Assembly (NCBI GenBank): GCA_900545915.1
Contig: URAV01000001.1
Location: forward strand, 62,001 to 126,000
Direction of reading: 5' to 3'
DNA from: an uncultured Porphyromonadaceae bacterium
GTDB taxonomy: Bacteria > Bacteroidota > Bacteroidia > Bacteroidales > Coprobacteraceae
DNA: 64,000 bases
The notes under the pieces were generated by a model. It saw nothing but the letters and a program-made list of their open reading frames with translations, had not been told where the DNA came from and did no database searches. Both the position numbers and the translations under genes were made by a program. This document shows positions 1-9,118 of the stretch, one piece after another. Every line of letters begins with the position of its first letter. Position 1 is the stretch's first letter.

Positions 1-533
1 GAGCTTCTCATTGTACGCCAGAAGATTTTAAGTCCCTTTTTAGATTCACCGTAACTTTTTTGCGGGATACTTTGCAGATACATAATTTTATCTATGCTAT
101 TTCCCCCGATTGCAGGTTCAATACTTTAAATGAATTTTTAACCCGTTATCCGGGCGATGAATATGTTGATCTCATTGGTATGGACAATTATCATGATTTA
201 AGTTTCAGTAAGGAAAATCCGAAATCAGCATACCGAAAACTAAAAATCTTGTCTGATTACGCATGCTCAAAAGGGAAATTATGTGCCCTTACCGAAACTG
301 GACAAGGAAACCTCAAAAACCCAAACTGGTTTACTCAGGTTTTATGGAAAACAGTATGCGGATATCCGGATAAACCCAAAATTTCTTACATAGCAGTATG
401 GCGTAACAGCGCAAAAACCTTTTATACACCACATACCAAACATCCTGCAATAGAAGATTTTATACATTTTTGCAATCGCAAAGAAGTGATACTAGATCCC
501 ATTCCTATAGACTTATACCAAATTAACGACTAA
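1..533 (+). CDS. GH26 endo-beta-mannanase, C-terminal part
   Basis: The frame is open from the first bases of the window, so this is the C-terminal ~177 residues of a larger protein; the TTG at 60 is an internal codon, not a start. Seen: 'FLRDTLQIHNFIYAISPD', 'LIGMDNYHD' and 'ALTETGQGN', the strand carrying the GH26 catalytic nucleophile (Glu codon 294-296). The acid/base Glu lies upstream, out of view. GH26 enzymes cut beta-1,4-mannan; in this operon type the enzyme is known to release mannobiose. The next three genes follow at short spacing and form the complete mannobiose route, which supports the call. Confidence 0.9.
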   Translation, partial: ASHCTPEDFKSLFRFTVTFLRDTLQIHNFIYAISPDCRFNTLNEFLTRYPGDEYVDLIGMDNYHDLSFSKENPKSAYRKLKILSDYACSKGKLCALTETGQGNLKNPNWFTQVLWKTVCGYPDKPKISYIAVWRNSAKTFYTPHTKHPAIEDFIHFCNRKEVILDPIPIDLYQIND

Positions 534-547
534 AATATAACACTAAC

Positions 548-1756
548 ATGATGTACGAATCATTCGATAAAAGATTACGACAAATTATTACAGAACATGA
601 ACAACTGCTCTGTCGTAAAAACGAACCAGAATCACAACACAACGGAATTTTCCAAAGATATAAATATCCGATACTTACCGCAGCACACACACCTATTACT
701 TGGCGATATGATATCAGTCCTAAACGAAATCCGTATCTCATGGAACGTATTATGATAAACAGTACATTCAATTCCGGTGCTATAAAATTCAACGGAAAAT
801 ACTGCCTGATAGTACGTGTAGAAGGTGCTGACCGTAAATCTTTCTTCGCCATAGCAGAAAGTCCCAACGGTATTGATAATTTCAAATTTCGGGATCATCC
901 TTTAATCATTCCGGAAACCGAAAATCCAGCAACAAATATTTACGATATACGGCTTACTGCTCATGAAGATGGCTGGATATACGGCATCTTTTGTGCAGAA
1001 AGACTCGACCCAGAAGCTAAGTCGGGAGATCTTTCCTCAGCAATAGCCTCCGCCGGTATAGCCAGAACAAAAGATTTATTAAAATGGGAACGTCTACCCG
1101 ATCTTAGGTCTAAATATCAACAACGGAACGTTGTATTACATCCGGAATTCGTAAACGGGAAATATGCTTTATATACGCGTCCGCAAGACGGATTTATAAA
1201 TGCCGGTAGCGGCGGAGGTATAGGATGGGCATTAATTGACGATATAACTAATGCTCAAATAGAAAACGAAACGATTATCGACAAACGGTATTATCATACA
1301 ATCAAAGAAATAAAAAATGGAGAAGGTCCTCATCCTCTGAAAACACCCAAAGGTTGGTTACATCTTGCTCACGGCGTGCGAAATTGTTCGGCAGGACTAC
1401 GCTATGTACTTTATCTTTATATGACCGCATTAGATGACCCCAGCCGGTTGATCGCAGCACCAGCCGGATATTTTATGGCTCCAATAGGAAAAGAGCGAAT
1501 CGGAGATGTTTCCAATGTTCTATTTTCCAACGGTTGGATTGCTGATGATGACGGCACTGTATATATCTACTATGCGTCTTCAGACACTCGCATGCATGTC
1601 GCAACGTCAACAATAGATCGTCTGACAGACTATTGCATGAATACTCCTCGTGACGGATTTACATCTTCGGCCTCCGTAGAAATATTAAATCGATTTATAG
1701 ACCGAAATAATCAGTCAGTTACAGAATTGATGCCCATTCATGACACTTCATTATGA
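548..1756 (+). CDS. GH130 4-O-beta-D-mannosyl-D-glucose phosphorylase
   Basis: A 402-residue cytosolic protein, the usual length for GH130 subfamily 1. It phosphorolyses mannosyl-glucose to mannose-1-phosphate and glucose. The catalytic acid is Asp133 in 'NIYDIRLT'; 'RNVVLHPE' and 'GEGPHPLKTPKGWL' are further family motifs of the five-bladed propeller active site. There is no signal peptide. It lies 14 bp after the GH26 gene and its stop overlaps the start of the transporter gene (ATGA). The order mannanase, phosphorylase, symporter, epimerase is the characterised Bacteroides fragilis mannan catabolic operon, so substrate specificity is inferred with good confidence. Confidence 0.94.
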   Translation: MMYESFDKRLRQIITEHEQLLCRKNEPESQHNGIFQRYKYPILTAAHTPITWRYDISPKRNPYLMERIMINSTFNSGAIKFNGKYCLIVRVEGADRKSFFAIAESPNGIDNFKFRDHPLIIPETENPATNIYDIRLTAHEDGWIYGIFCAERLDPEAKSGDLSSAIASAGIARTKDLLKWERLPDLRSKYQQRNVVLHPEFVNGKYALYTRPQDGFINAGSGGGIGWALIDDITNAQIENETIIDKRYYHTIKEIKNGEGPHPLKTPKGWLHLAHGVRNCSAGLRYVLYLYMTALDDPSRLIAAPAGYFMAPIGKERIGDVSNVLFSNGWIADDDGTVYIYYASSDTRMHVATSTIDRLTDYCMNTPRDGFTSSASVEILNRFIDRNNQSVTELMPIHDTSL

Positions 1757-3150
1757 TTACATGTAAAGAAAAGATCGGATACGGATTAGGAGACATGGCC
1801 TCCTCTATGTTCTGGAAATTATTCGGAGCTTATCTAATGATATTTTATACCGATATTTTCGGATTATCAGCCGCTGTAGTAGGTACAATGTTTCTCATTA
1901 CCCGTGTATGGGATTCATTTTTCGATCCAATTGTAGGAATAATTGCGGACCGAACAAACTCTCGCTGGGGTAAGTTCCGTCCCTACCTACTCTATTTTGC
2001 CCTACCTTTCGGAATAATCGGAGTACTGACATTCTTTACTCCTGATTTTTCTATAACCGGAAAAATCGTTTATGCCTATATCACTTATTCACTTATGATG
2101 ATGATTTATTCGGCAATTAACGTACCTTATGCCTCTCTTCTCGGAGTAATAAGTCCTAATCCTCAAGACCGTAATACACTGTCTACTTATCGCATGACTT
2201 TCGCCTATATCGGCAGCTTTATCGCTTTACTTTTTTTCATGCCTTTAGTCAATTATTTCTCGGATAATAACAGATGCCTACAAAACCAACAATACGGATG
2301 GATGATGGCAGCAATTGTTATCGCCCTCACGTGTGTATTTCTATTCTTAGGATGTTTCTCTTTCACCCGAGAACGAGTAAAACCGATTAAAGAAGGACAG
2401 AACTCATTGAAAAATGACATCAAAGACCTATTTCATAACAGGCCATGGTGGATTCTCTTAGGTGCCGGAATTTCAGCTCTCATATTCAACTCCATCCGTG
2501 ACGGGGCAACAGTATATTATTTCAAATACTTCATAGTAGAAAATATTCAATCCGAGATTTCCATTTTGGGAGTTCCTTTTGTGTTGAGTGGACTATACCT
2601 TGCATTAGGACAAGCCGCCAACATCATCGGTGTTATTGCGGCAGCCCCCATCAGTAACAAATTCGGTAAAAAGAATACATATACGGGTGCGATGGTCATA
2701 GCAACGATTTTAAGTATTATATTTTATTTCTTTGATAAAGATCAGTTGGCACTCATCTTTATATTTCAAATATTAATTAGTATTTGTGCCGGATCTATTT
2801 TCCCCCTTTTATGGAGCATGTATGCCGATTGTACCGACTATTCCGAGTTACAAACCGGCAATCGGGCTACAGGATTAATATTCAGTTCGTCATCCATGAG
2901 TCAGAAATTAGGCTGGGCAATCGGTACTGCCATTACCGGATGGCTATTAGCATTCTTCGGATTCGAAGCAAATGCCACACAAAACACAGAAACTATTGAA
3001 GGAATCAAAATGTTTATGAGTATTTTCCCAGCTATAGGAACAATATTATCGGTAATATTCATTCTCATGTATCCACTAAGCGAAACACGTATGAAATCTG
3101 TCGTTCAACAATTAAACAAACAACGTCAATGCAACATAAAGAACTCTTAA
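1753..3150 (+). CDS. GPH-family sugar:cation symporter (MFS)
   Basis: A 465-residue polytopic membrane protein with about 12 hydrophobic segments. The N-terminus 'KIGYGLGDMASSMFWKLFGAYLMIF' region and the loop motif 'DRTNSRWGKFRPYLLY' are hallmarks of the glycoside-pentoside-hexuronide:cation symporter family (MelB-like). It sits between the mannosylglucose phosphorylase and the cellobiose 2-epimerase, so it most likely imports mannobiose made outside the cytoplasm. Its start overlaps the upstream stop by 4 nt and its end overlaps the epimerase gene by 22 nt, consistent with translational coupling. Confidence 0.92.
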   Translation: MITCKEKIGYGLGDMASSMFWKLFGAYLMIFYTDIFGLSAAVVGTMFLITRVWDSFFDPIVGIIADRTNSRWGKFRPYLLYFALPFGIIGVLTFFTPDFSITGKIVYAYITYSLMMMIYSAINVPYASLLGVISPNPQDRNTLSTYRMTFAYIGSFIALLFFMPLVNYFSDNNRCLQNQQYGWMMAAIVIALTCVFLFLGCFSFTRERVKPIKEGQNSLKNDIKDLFHNRPWWILLGAGISALIFNSIRDGATVYYFKYFIVENIQSEISILGVPFVLSGLYLALGQAANIIGVIAAAPISNKFGKKNTYTGAMVIATILSIIFYFFDKDQLALIFIFQILISICAGSIFPLLWSMYADCTDYSELQTGNRATGLIFSSSSMSQKLGWAIGTAITGWLLAFFGFEANATQNTETIEGIKMFMSIFPAIGTILSVIFILMYPLSETRMKSVVQQLNKQRQCNIKNS

Positions 3151-4331
3151 TAAATTTGCGAGATGAAGTAACAGATCATCTCGTAAATAACCTGCTACCC
3201 TACTGGCGTGCTACAACTGACGAGAAAAACGGGGGATTTATCGGGCAAATAACAGGAGAGAACATTCCCGTTGAAACTGCCGATAAAGGAATCATCCTGA
3301 ATGCGCGTATTTTATGGAGCTTTTCAGCATCTTACCGAATAATTAAAGACGAAAATTTGTTGAATTATGCACGAAGAGCAAAAGAATATCTCATTAACTA
3401 TTTTTGGGACAAAAAAAACGGAGGATTTTACTGGACACTTGACTATAAAGGAAATCCTATCGACACAAAAAAACAGATATACGCACAAGGATTCGGCATA
3501 TATGCACTTAGCGAATATTACAAAGTTACCGGTGATACAGAAGCTCTGATATACGCCTGTAAACTCTATTCCCTTATCGAAGAGCATAGTTTCGATCCTT
3601 TATACAACGGTTATATCGAAGCTTTTACAAAAGAATGGGGTGAAATAGAAGATATGCGCTTAAGTGATAAAGATGAAAATGAAAAAAAGACTATGAATAC
3701 TCATTTGCATCTGCTGGAGTCTTATACAAATTTATACAAAGTATGGAAAGATAAAGGACTCTTAAGCAAATTAAAAGGGCTTATCGAATTGTTTCTATAT
3801 ACAATAATAGATACTAAAACATTCCACCTCGGATTATTTTTTGATGAACAATGGAATCCTTCAAAAAAGATATTTTCATTCGGACATGATATTGAGGCTT
3901 CATGGCTATTATATGAAGCAGCCTCTGCAACTAACGATATGCTATTATTGGACAAAGTAAGTCAACTTGTGCCCCATATTGTATCTGCCGCTGAAGAAGG
4001 ATTACAAAAGGATAGTAGCCTCATATATGAATATAACGTCACAAACGGACTTTTCGATAAAGAGAGACATTGGTGGGTACAGGCGGAAATGGTAATCGGA
4101 TATTTCAATTTATATCAATATTGGCATCTTTCTGAAGCCCTTAACAAAGCTATTTCCGGATGGAATTACATAAAATCTCATCTTATTGATCCTGATCACG
4201 GAGAATGGTTCTGGAGTATTAAAGAAAACGGATTGCCTAATAGACATGACGACAAAGTCGGACTATGGAAATGTCCATATCACAACATGCGTATGTGCCT
4301 CGAATTAATAGAACGTTGCAGAAATATTTAA
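3129..4331 (+). CDS. Cellobiose 2-epimerase (AGE family)
   Basis: A 400-residue protein of the N-acylglucosamine 2-epimerase superfamily, an (alpha/alpha)6 barrel. Seen motifs: 'YWRATTDEKNGGFIGQI', 'GFGIYALSEYY', 'FGHDIEASWLLYEAA', 'HWWVQAEMVIGYF' and 'KVGLWKCPYHNMRMCLEL', which carry the catalytic histidines of the family. In mannan operons it converts mannobiose to mannosyl-glucose, the substrate of the GH130 enzyme two genes upstream. The start overlaps the transporter gene by 22 nt. It is the last gene of the operon and runs convergent to rfbC. A renin-binding/AGE activity is the alternative but fits the operon less well. Confidence 0.93.
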   Translation: MQHKELLINLRDEVTDHLVNNLLPYWRATTDEKNGGFIGQITGENIPVETADKGIILNARILWSFSASYRIIKDENLLNYARRAKEYLINYFWDKKNGGFYWTLDYKGNPIDTKKQIYAQGFGIYALSEYYKVTGDTEALIYACKLYSLIEEHSFDPLYNGYIEAFTKEWGEIEDMRLSDKDENEKKTMNTHLHLLESYTNLYKVWKDKGLLSKLKGLIELFLYTIIDTKTFHLGLFFDEQWNPSKKIFSFGHDIEASWLLYEAASATNDMLLLDKVSQLVPHIVSAAEEGLQKDSSLIYEYNVTNGLFDKERHWWVQAEMVIGYFNLYQYWHLSEALNKAISGWNYIKSHLIDPDHGEWFWSIKENGLPNRHDDKVGLWKCPYHNMRMCLELIERCRNI

Positions 4332-4383
4332 CCTATTAAAATTGTGTACTGCTCAATTAAAGATAATCAAAAAACTGACCGAA

Positions 4384-4932
4384 TTACTCAAAACATTCAA
4401 CTTCTGCTAAAGATTTACCCTTTAAATCTTTAGCAGAAAGCAATAATTTCTCAGCTGCCAACGGCCATTTTATACCGACTGAAGGATCATCATACATTAA
4501 TGTCGCTTCCTGATCAGGCGCATATACATTATCGACTTTATAGGCAAACGTTGCAGTATCGCTCAATACCAAAAAACCGTGAGCAAATCCACGGGGGATA
4601 AATAGTTGTTTATTATTTTCTTCCGACAGTTCTACCATTACGTATTTTCCGAACGTAGGAGAGGATTTTCGCAAATCGACTGCTACATCAAGTACCCGAC
4701 CACTCAAAACTCTTACCAGTTTTGCTTGCGAATAGTTACCTTTTTGATAGTGTAATCCCCTCAACACTCCATACGTAGAATGAGATTGATTATCTTGTAC
4801 GAAATTTATCTCTCCGACATAACGATCAAATATTTCTTTCCGATAAGTTTCCATAAAATAACCCCGAGCATCTCCGAATTTTTGAGGCTCGATCACAAAT
4901 ACTCCCTGTATCTCTTGCTCCGTAAATTGCAT
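4384..4932 (-). CDS. rfbC: dTDP-4-dehydrorhamnose 3,5-epimerase
   Basis: A 182-residue cupin enzyme of full family length (RmlC/RfbC). It epimerises dTDP-4-keto-6-deoxyglucose at C3 and C5 on the way to dTDP-L-rhamnose for surface polysaccharide. Seen: 'FGDARGYFMETY', 'FVQDNQSHSTYGVLRGLHYQ' (catalytic His61), 'AKLVRVLSGRVLDVAVDLR', 'LFIPRGFAHGFLVLSD'. A good Shine-Dalgarno (AAGGAGA) precedes the ATG. No rfbA, rfbB or rfbD is nearby, so it stands apart from the rest of the pathway. It is convergent with the mannan operon, and a repeat element begins 17 bp upstream of its start. Confidence 0.95.
   Translation of the reverse strand: MQFTEQEIQGVFVIEPQKFGDARGYFMETYRKEIFDRYVGEINFVQDNQSHSTYGVLRGLHYQKGNYSQAKLVRVLSGRVLDVAVDLRKSSPTFGKYVMVELSEENNKQLFIPRGFAHGFLVLSDTATFAYKVDNVYAPDQEATLMYDDPSVGIKWPLAAEKLLLSAKDLKGKSLAEVECFE
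4403..4437. terminator. 15-bp perfect inverted repeat at convergent gene ends
   Basis: Arms 4403-4417 and 4423-4437 are perfect complements around a 5-nt loop. The structure lies inside the last codons of rfbC (minus) and 72 bp beyond the epimerase stop (plus), so it could end or stabilise transcripts from both sides. No long T-run follows on either strand, so a classical intrinsic terminator is not proven. Confidence 0.4.
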
Positions 4933-4949
4933 AAATCTTCTCCTTTCTT

Positions 4950-5118
4950 AGAACCCGTTTAAATTTTCCAATGAAGAAATCCTGTCAGGTCATTTTTGTG
5001 CTATCTTCCGAACTGTTCTCCCGTTTTCATTTATCTGGTTATTATCCTCACAAAAACTTCCCAATATCCTCAAAAGAAATTCCCAAGCCTGATCCATGTA
5101 AAATTCAAACCTGTCTTA
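4950..5118 (+). repeat. MITE-like intergenic repeat, copy A
   Basis: An element of about 169 bp with imperfect terminal inverted repeats: left AGAACCCGTTTAAATTTT, right the complement of AGACAGGTTTGAATTTT. Internal words (TCAGGTCATTTTTG, CCGTTTTCAT, ATCCTCAAAAGAAA, AAGCCTGATCC) recur in the copies at 9606, 29780, 36417 and 53941. No ORF of its own. It occupies the gap between rfbC and the next gene. Confidence 0.75.
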
Positions 5119-5219
5119 GTCACAAAGATAGTGATAAAAGCAAAACTATATAAAAAGCCGAAGTGAAAAAGAGAAAATGTTTATGGGAAAGTATGCAACA
5201 ATAATCAAAATATCAACTC

Positions 5220-5251
5220 TTTGTTCTTATAAAAAAATTATAATACCTTTG
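5220..5251 (+). promoter_or_regulatory. Bacteroides-type promoter for the DUF3089 gene
   Basis: TTTG at 5220-5223 and TACCTTTG at 5244-5251 are separated by exactly 20 bp and match the known -33/-7 consensus (TTTG, TAnnTTTG) of Bacteroidetes sigma-ABfr. Transcription would begin near 5259, giving a 5' leader of about 105 nt before the ATG at 5364. Confidence 0.65.
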
Positions 5252-5363
5252 TCAACAATTATTTATGTATCCTCAAAATAAAATAAATAAATCTTTCAAG
5301 AACCTCTATTTTATAGGACAAACATAATCTGATGTAATATAAACTGTGTATAAAAGAGTCTTT

Positions 5364-6323
5364 ATGTATAAAATCATATATACAATTTTATTAATGGTGA
5401 TATGGAGTGCCTGCAACTCTCGTCATTCCGATATCGAAAATACTTATATCCCTTCTGAACCGGATTATACAGACAGCAAGATGTGGTACATGAACCTCAA
5501 TGATACGGACGATTCCGGTGCTGATATATTCTATATAGTTTCAACATGGGAATTTGACTGGTATACCAATGACGGACAAATATGCCACTATGCCGATGCA
5601 GTCGATAATAAAGATCATCGAGACGATATGACTATCGAAATTTCCAAAATAGCCCAATATATGGGACAAAAAAATAATTTTTATGCCCCATATTACCGAC
5701 ACATTACTCTTAACTCTTGGGCTACATGCAACGAAGACACTATCAATCGGCGCTATCATACGGTTTCATTCAACGATGTCCAAAAAGCATTTCAATATTT
5801 CATCAACACAAAGAATAATAATCGCCCGTTCATCTTAGCCGGGTTCAGTCAGGGAGGAAAATCGGTTGTCGAACTCATAAAAACAATGCCCGATGATATC
5901 AAGAAACGGATGATTGCCGCCTATGTTCTCGGCTACAAAGTCACTCCTCAAGACACGATAGAATGTAAGAACCTTCGAGCTGCAAAAGATTCACTCGATC
6001 TCGGTGTCACAATCTGTTATAACTCAGTTTCTGACATAAAATATATAAAGTCTATAATAAGTGTTCCGTCCGCCATGTGCATAAATCCGGTCAACTGGAA
6101 AACCGATGCTACTCCGGCAACTCTTCACGATACTATTACCGTCACCTTATCTCCTAAACACAATGTTCTTGTCCTCTCCGGTTACAGCGGCAGCGAATAT
6201 ACTCCTATTCTCGGAATCATCAACACCGGAGACTTTCATGGCGCAGAACCATGGCTTTACAGCGAATGCCTTGCTAAAAACATCCAACAACGTATAAAGG
6301 CCTATCGAAAATTATATCCATAA
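5364..6323 (+). CDS. DUF3089 family alpha/beta-hydrolase lipoprotein
   Basis: About 319 residues from the ATG at 5364; an upstream in-frame GTG at 5346 is less likely because the signal peptide begins properly at 'MYKIIYTILLMVIWSAC', which ends in a lipobox cysteine. 'LAGFSQGGKS' is the nucleophile elbow with catalytic Ser; a Gly-Asp-Phe-His near the C-terminus ('NTGDFHGAE') likely supplies the His. The pattern matches DUF3089, a family of predicted secreted hydrolases or esterases of unknown substrate. It stands alone with its own promoter, downstream of a repeat element and convergent with the AsnB-type gene. Confidence 0.8.
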   Translation: MYKIIYTILLMVIWSACNSRHSDIENTYIPSEPDYTDSKMWYMNLNDTDDSGADIFYIVSTWEFDWYTNDGQICHYADAVDNKDHRDDMTIEISKIAQYMGQKNNFYAPYYRHITLNSWATCNEDTINRRYHTVSFNDVQKAFQYFINTKNNNRPFILAGFSQGGKSVVELIKTMPDDIKKRMIAAYVLGYKVTPQDTIECKNLRAAKDSLDLGVTICYNSVSDIKYIKSIISVPSAMCINPVNWKTDATPATLHDTITVTLSPKHNVLVLSGYSGSEYTPILGIINTGDFHGAEPWLYSECLAKNIQQRIKAYRKLYP

Positions 6324-6388
6324 ACCAAACAGAAAATACCAGATACAATCAGACATTATATGAGGAACTTTGTAATCTAAAGTTTGTA

Positions 6389-8086
6389 TTAAACGACTTT
6401 ATTCAACATAATATGCAAATTGATCCACTTCCATAAATGTTGAGGAACAGTTGTTCCTTTTTCCAAAAAACTGTTCCATTGTTGGTTTAATTGTTCCCCG
6501 TCAATCCAGTCAGATGCGACACTTTCTCTCAGACCGTCAATAGATTCTCCTACCCAATTTTGCAATTCGTTCGATAACCATAACCGCGAAGAACGTCCGG
6601 CTTTTCCCTTCGGTGCTAAACGCACATTCTTCGGGAGTAACCGAGACGCAATCTGACGAATCATCCACTTATCCTGACAAGAACGTTCTTTCATATAATG
6701 CGGTAAAGCAAAAGCATACTCAATCAAACGATGATCTAAAAACGGCTTCCGAAGTTCAGTAGAATGCATCATACTCACCCGGTCATTAAAACGAAGGATG
6801 TGAGGAATACGTTCATAAAACAAATCTCTATATCTCAAATTATCTTCTTCGTCCCGAAAAGGATGCGGATATTCAGGTAAATGCGCCAATTCTTTAAAAT
6901 CAGATTTCAAACAAGAACAAATTGCAGATTGGTCTATATCTCCTTTTCTCGGATAACTTGCCCAAACCTCATCAAGTCCAAGTCCGTCACACAAGACAGT
7001 AGTCCCCTGACGATGAGCAGTCCGAAATAAACGAGCATAAGCCAATGATGAAAATCCGTCATAAGGTTCATCTTGTACACGGGCTATTTTTACAGCTTCT
7101 TTCACCACTATATCAGGAGTAAGTTGTACCTGTTCTAAATGATACTCTGTATGTGAAAGCATTTCTTCTGTCCATAAAATTTCATCTGAAAATTTATCTC
7201 CGCCATAATAAGAATATACTTTAAACGGATCATGAGGAAATAACCGATGTATAAGTCCTAACAAAAATGATGAATCAATTCCTCCAGACAGATTGAACCC
7301 GACCGGAACAGCCGCATCTAAATTATAACGGACACTCTCTTCGGCTAATGATAAAAAATGTTCTGCAGCTTCTGTCTCCGAATCCGGAATTTCCACAGAA
7401 CGTACGGCCTTATCAAATTCATACCACTGTCGTACATCTAAAGATGAAGAATTAAAAAACAAACAATATCCGGCCGGAAGCTGATACACTTCATCCCAAA
7501 ATGTTTCATAAGGCATTCCATACGTAGAATAAACCAAATATCCAGCCCAGCGACAAGATGACATCTGTTTGCGAATACCGGCAGCAAATAAAGCTTTTAT
7601 CTCGGACGCAAAATATAAATTTCCTTTCTGCAAAGCAAAGTAAAGAGGTTTTACTCCAAATCGATCTCGTGCCATAAAAAGAGTTTTTGCCGACCGATCA
7701 TATATAGCAATAGCAAAAATTCCGTTAAAACGATCGAGACATGATCTCCCCCAACGATGATAAGCCTTCAATATCACCTCTTCCTCCGTATCGGAATGAA
7801 ATGTATAATAACGACTCAGTATTTTTCTCAGTTCGACATGATTATATATATTACCATCGCAAACCAGAATAAGTCCGGTATCCTCATCCATATAAGGCTG
7901 TTCCGAAATGCCTTTTATCTGTTTTACCGCCAACCGGTTATGAACCATTCCTATTTCAGAATCTACTACCCAAGATATCCATGAACCCATATTATCCGGA
8001 CCTCGATGAAGCTGCACTTGCGACATCTTTTTTAGTAACGACTTCATATTAGGAACTTCTCCTACTACACCTGCAATTCCGCACAT
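6389..8086 (-). CDS. AsnB-type glutamine-hydrolysing asparagine synthetase-like amidotransferase
   Basis: 565 residues with two intact domains. The N-terminal Ntn glutaminase starts at Cys2 ('MCGIAG') and shows Arg51, 'CDGNIYN' and Asp99. The C-terminal synthetase has the PP-loop 'FNLSGGIDSSF' (Ser267-Ser273). It makes an amide from a carboxylate using glutamine and ATP. Family members make free asparagine or, in polysaccharide and peptide clusters, amidate uronic acids or peptides. A separate housekeeping asparagine synthetase cannot be checked here. It is followed in the same orientation by small GT2 and ACP-like genes, so a dedicated amidotransferase role is possible. Confidence 0.85.
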   Translation of the reverse strand: MCGIAGVVGEVPNMKSLLKKMSQVQLHRGPDNMGSWISWVVDSEIGMVHNRLAVKQIKGISEQPYMDEDTGLILVCDGNIYNHVELRKILSRYYTFHSDTEEEVILKAYHRWGRSCLDRFNGIFAIAIYDRSAKTLFMARDRFGVKPLYFALQKGNLYFASEIKALFAAGIRKQMSSCRWAGYLVYSTYGMPYETFWDEVYQLPAGYCLFFNSSSLDVRQWYEFDKAVRSVEIPDSETEAAEHFLSLAEESVRYNLDAAVPVGFNLSGGIDSSFLLGLIHRLFPHDPFKVYSYYGGDKFSDEILWTEEMLSHTEYHLEQVQLTPDIVVKEAVKIARVQDEPYDGFSSLAYARLFRTAHRQGTTVLCDGLGLDEVWASYPRKGDIDQSAICSCLKSDFKELAHLPEYPHPFRDEEDNLRYRDLFYERIPHILRFNDRVSMMHSTELRKPFLDHRLIEYAFALPHYMKERSCQDKWMIRQIASRLLPKNVRLAPKGKAGRSSRLWLSNELQNWVGESIDGLRESVASDWIDGEQLNQQWNSFLEKGTTVPQHLWKWINLHIMLNKVV

Positions 8087-8257
8087 ATTATTATTCTATT
8101 TTATCGATTCTCGTATCGAACCTCAATCTGACAACGTTTAAGATTGTTTCTATAAAGACCGGAGTTAAATTTCATCCGATCTTTTACGACAAATATTCGT
8201 CGAAGACGTTCTAAAAAACATTTTTTTTAGAAAATAGTTCAAAGCTCATATCACATC

Positions 8258-8938
8258 TTACCGGCTAAAATTATTTTTAAGAAAAGGTAAATTTGTCTTC
8301 CGGATTGTATTATCTACCATTTCGGAATAAATATTACCGAGACAACGTATTTTCCCACGAAATGAATATCGGGTAAAAATATCTCCGCCAATTTTTTCAT
8401 ACAATGAGAAATGATGTGCAGAATGACGCCCGGACAAACGAAACAAAGGAGAATAATACCTAAACAATTTTCCTGAAGTAATTTCACCGGGAGAATAATC
8501 ACGGGAACGCATGTACACAGCATTACTACCCTGTACATTGTGAAAACACAAATCATATTCAGGATGAGTCATCAAAAAAGTCCCTTGACGTTGCAATTTG
8601 AAAATATCACTCCAGAACTCTTCATCCCGGCATATAATACCAAAATCACCTCTCAACTGTATAATTCGGCTCTTTTCAGGAAAATCCCCCGGAACACGTG
8701 TATAAAACCGCACCTTATCAGGATATAGTGCCTTATATTCCTGACAAATATCTCCTGTTCCATCACTTGATCCCCTATCTATTATCACGACTTCCGTATC
8801 AAAAGTAGTACACTGACTCAATATGCCATCCAGTCGAAGCCGTAAAGTATCTGCGTGCTGCCGGGTAACCAAAACTACCGATATTAAAGGCGAGTGCAAT
8901 GTCAACCCTCGAAATACTAAACTTACTTCTTTTTTCAT
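8258..8938 (-). CDS. Small GT2-like glycosyltransferase, altered metal motif
   Basis: 226 residues. The N-terminal half aligns by eye with GT2 proteins: 'PLISVVLVTRQHADTLRLRL', 'EVVIIDRGSSDGTGDICQEY', 'YPDKVRF'. Where the family usually has (E/D)GDDYW before 'DPLKLQ', this protein reads 'CRDEEFWSDIFKLQ' (residues 103-116): the metal-binding aspartates are replaced by glutamates and the leading acid by Arg. Catalysis is therefore uncertain. At 226 residues it is also short for the family. It lies between the AsnB-type gene and the ACP-like gene; a repeat end begins 5 bp upstream of the start codon. Confidence 0.7.
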   Translation of the reverse strand: MKKEVSLVFRGLTLHSPLISVVLVTRQHADTLRLRLDGILSQCTTFDTEVVIIDRGSSDGTGDICQEYKALYPDKVRFYTRVPGDFPEKSRIIQLRGDFGIICRDEEFWSDIFKLQRQGTFLMTHPEYDLCFHNVQGSNAVYMRSRDYSPGEITSGKLFRYYSPLFRLSGRHSAHHFSLYEKIGGDIFTRYSFRGKIRCLGNIYSEMVDNTIRKTNLPFLKNNFSR

Positions 8939-8943
8939 TATTT

Positions 8944-8963
8944 AGAGCCTATTTAATTTTTAT
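8944..8963 (+). repeat. Left-end fragment of the MITE-like repeat
   Basis: AGAGCCTATTTAATTTTTAT matches the left end of the intergenic repeat family (AGAGCCTGTTTAAATTTT) with few changes. It begins 5 bp before the start codon of the minus-strand GT2 gene, inside the ribosome-binding region. The following ~80 bp are AT-rich and show no clear right end. Confidence 0.45.
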
Positions 8964-9118
8964 GAAAACAATTTTGACTGTCTGTTCCGTCCAACAAAAA
9001 CGACTTCCGAATCTTTTTACACCCTTTTAAACTTGAAATAATCAACTATTCCTTCATTTTAAATGATTCGAAATGTAGTGAATATCATTTTATTTAGAAT
9101 AAAATTCTCAACAGCTCT

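Noticed and set aside
60..62. TTG as start codon of the first gene
   Set aside because: The frame is open to the window edge and the residues before it match GH26 ('FKSLFRFTVTFLRD'), so the gene starts outside the window.
2784..2999. Alternative-frame ORFs inside the transporter and other large genes
   Set aside because: They overlap genes with clear family motifs, have biased composition and no recognisable domains.
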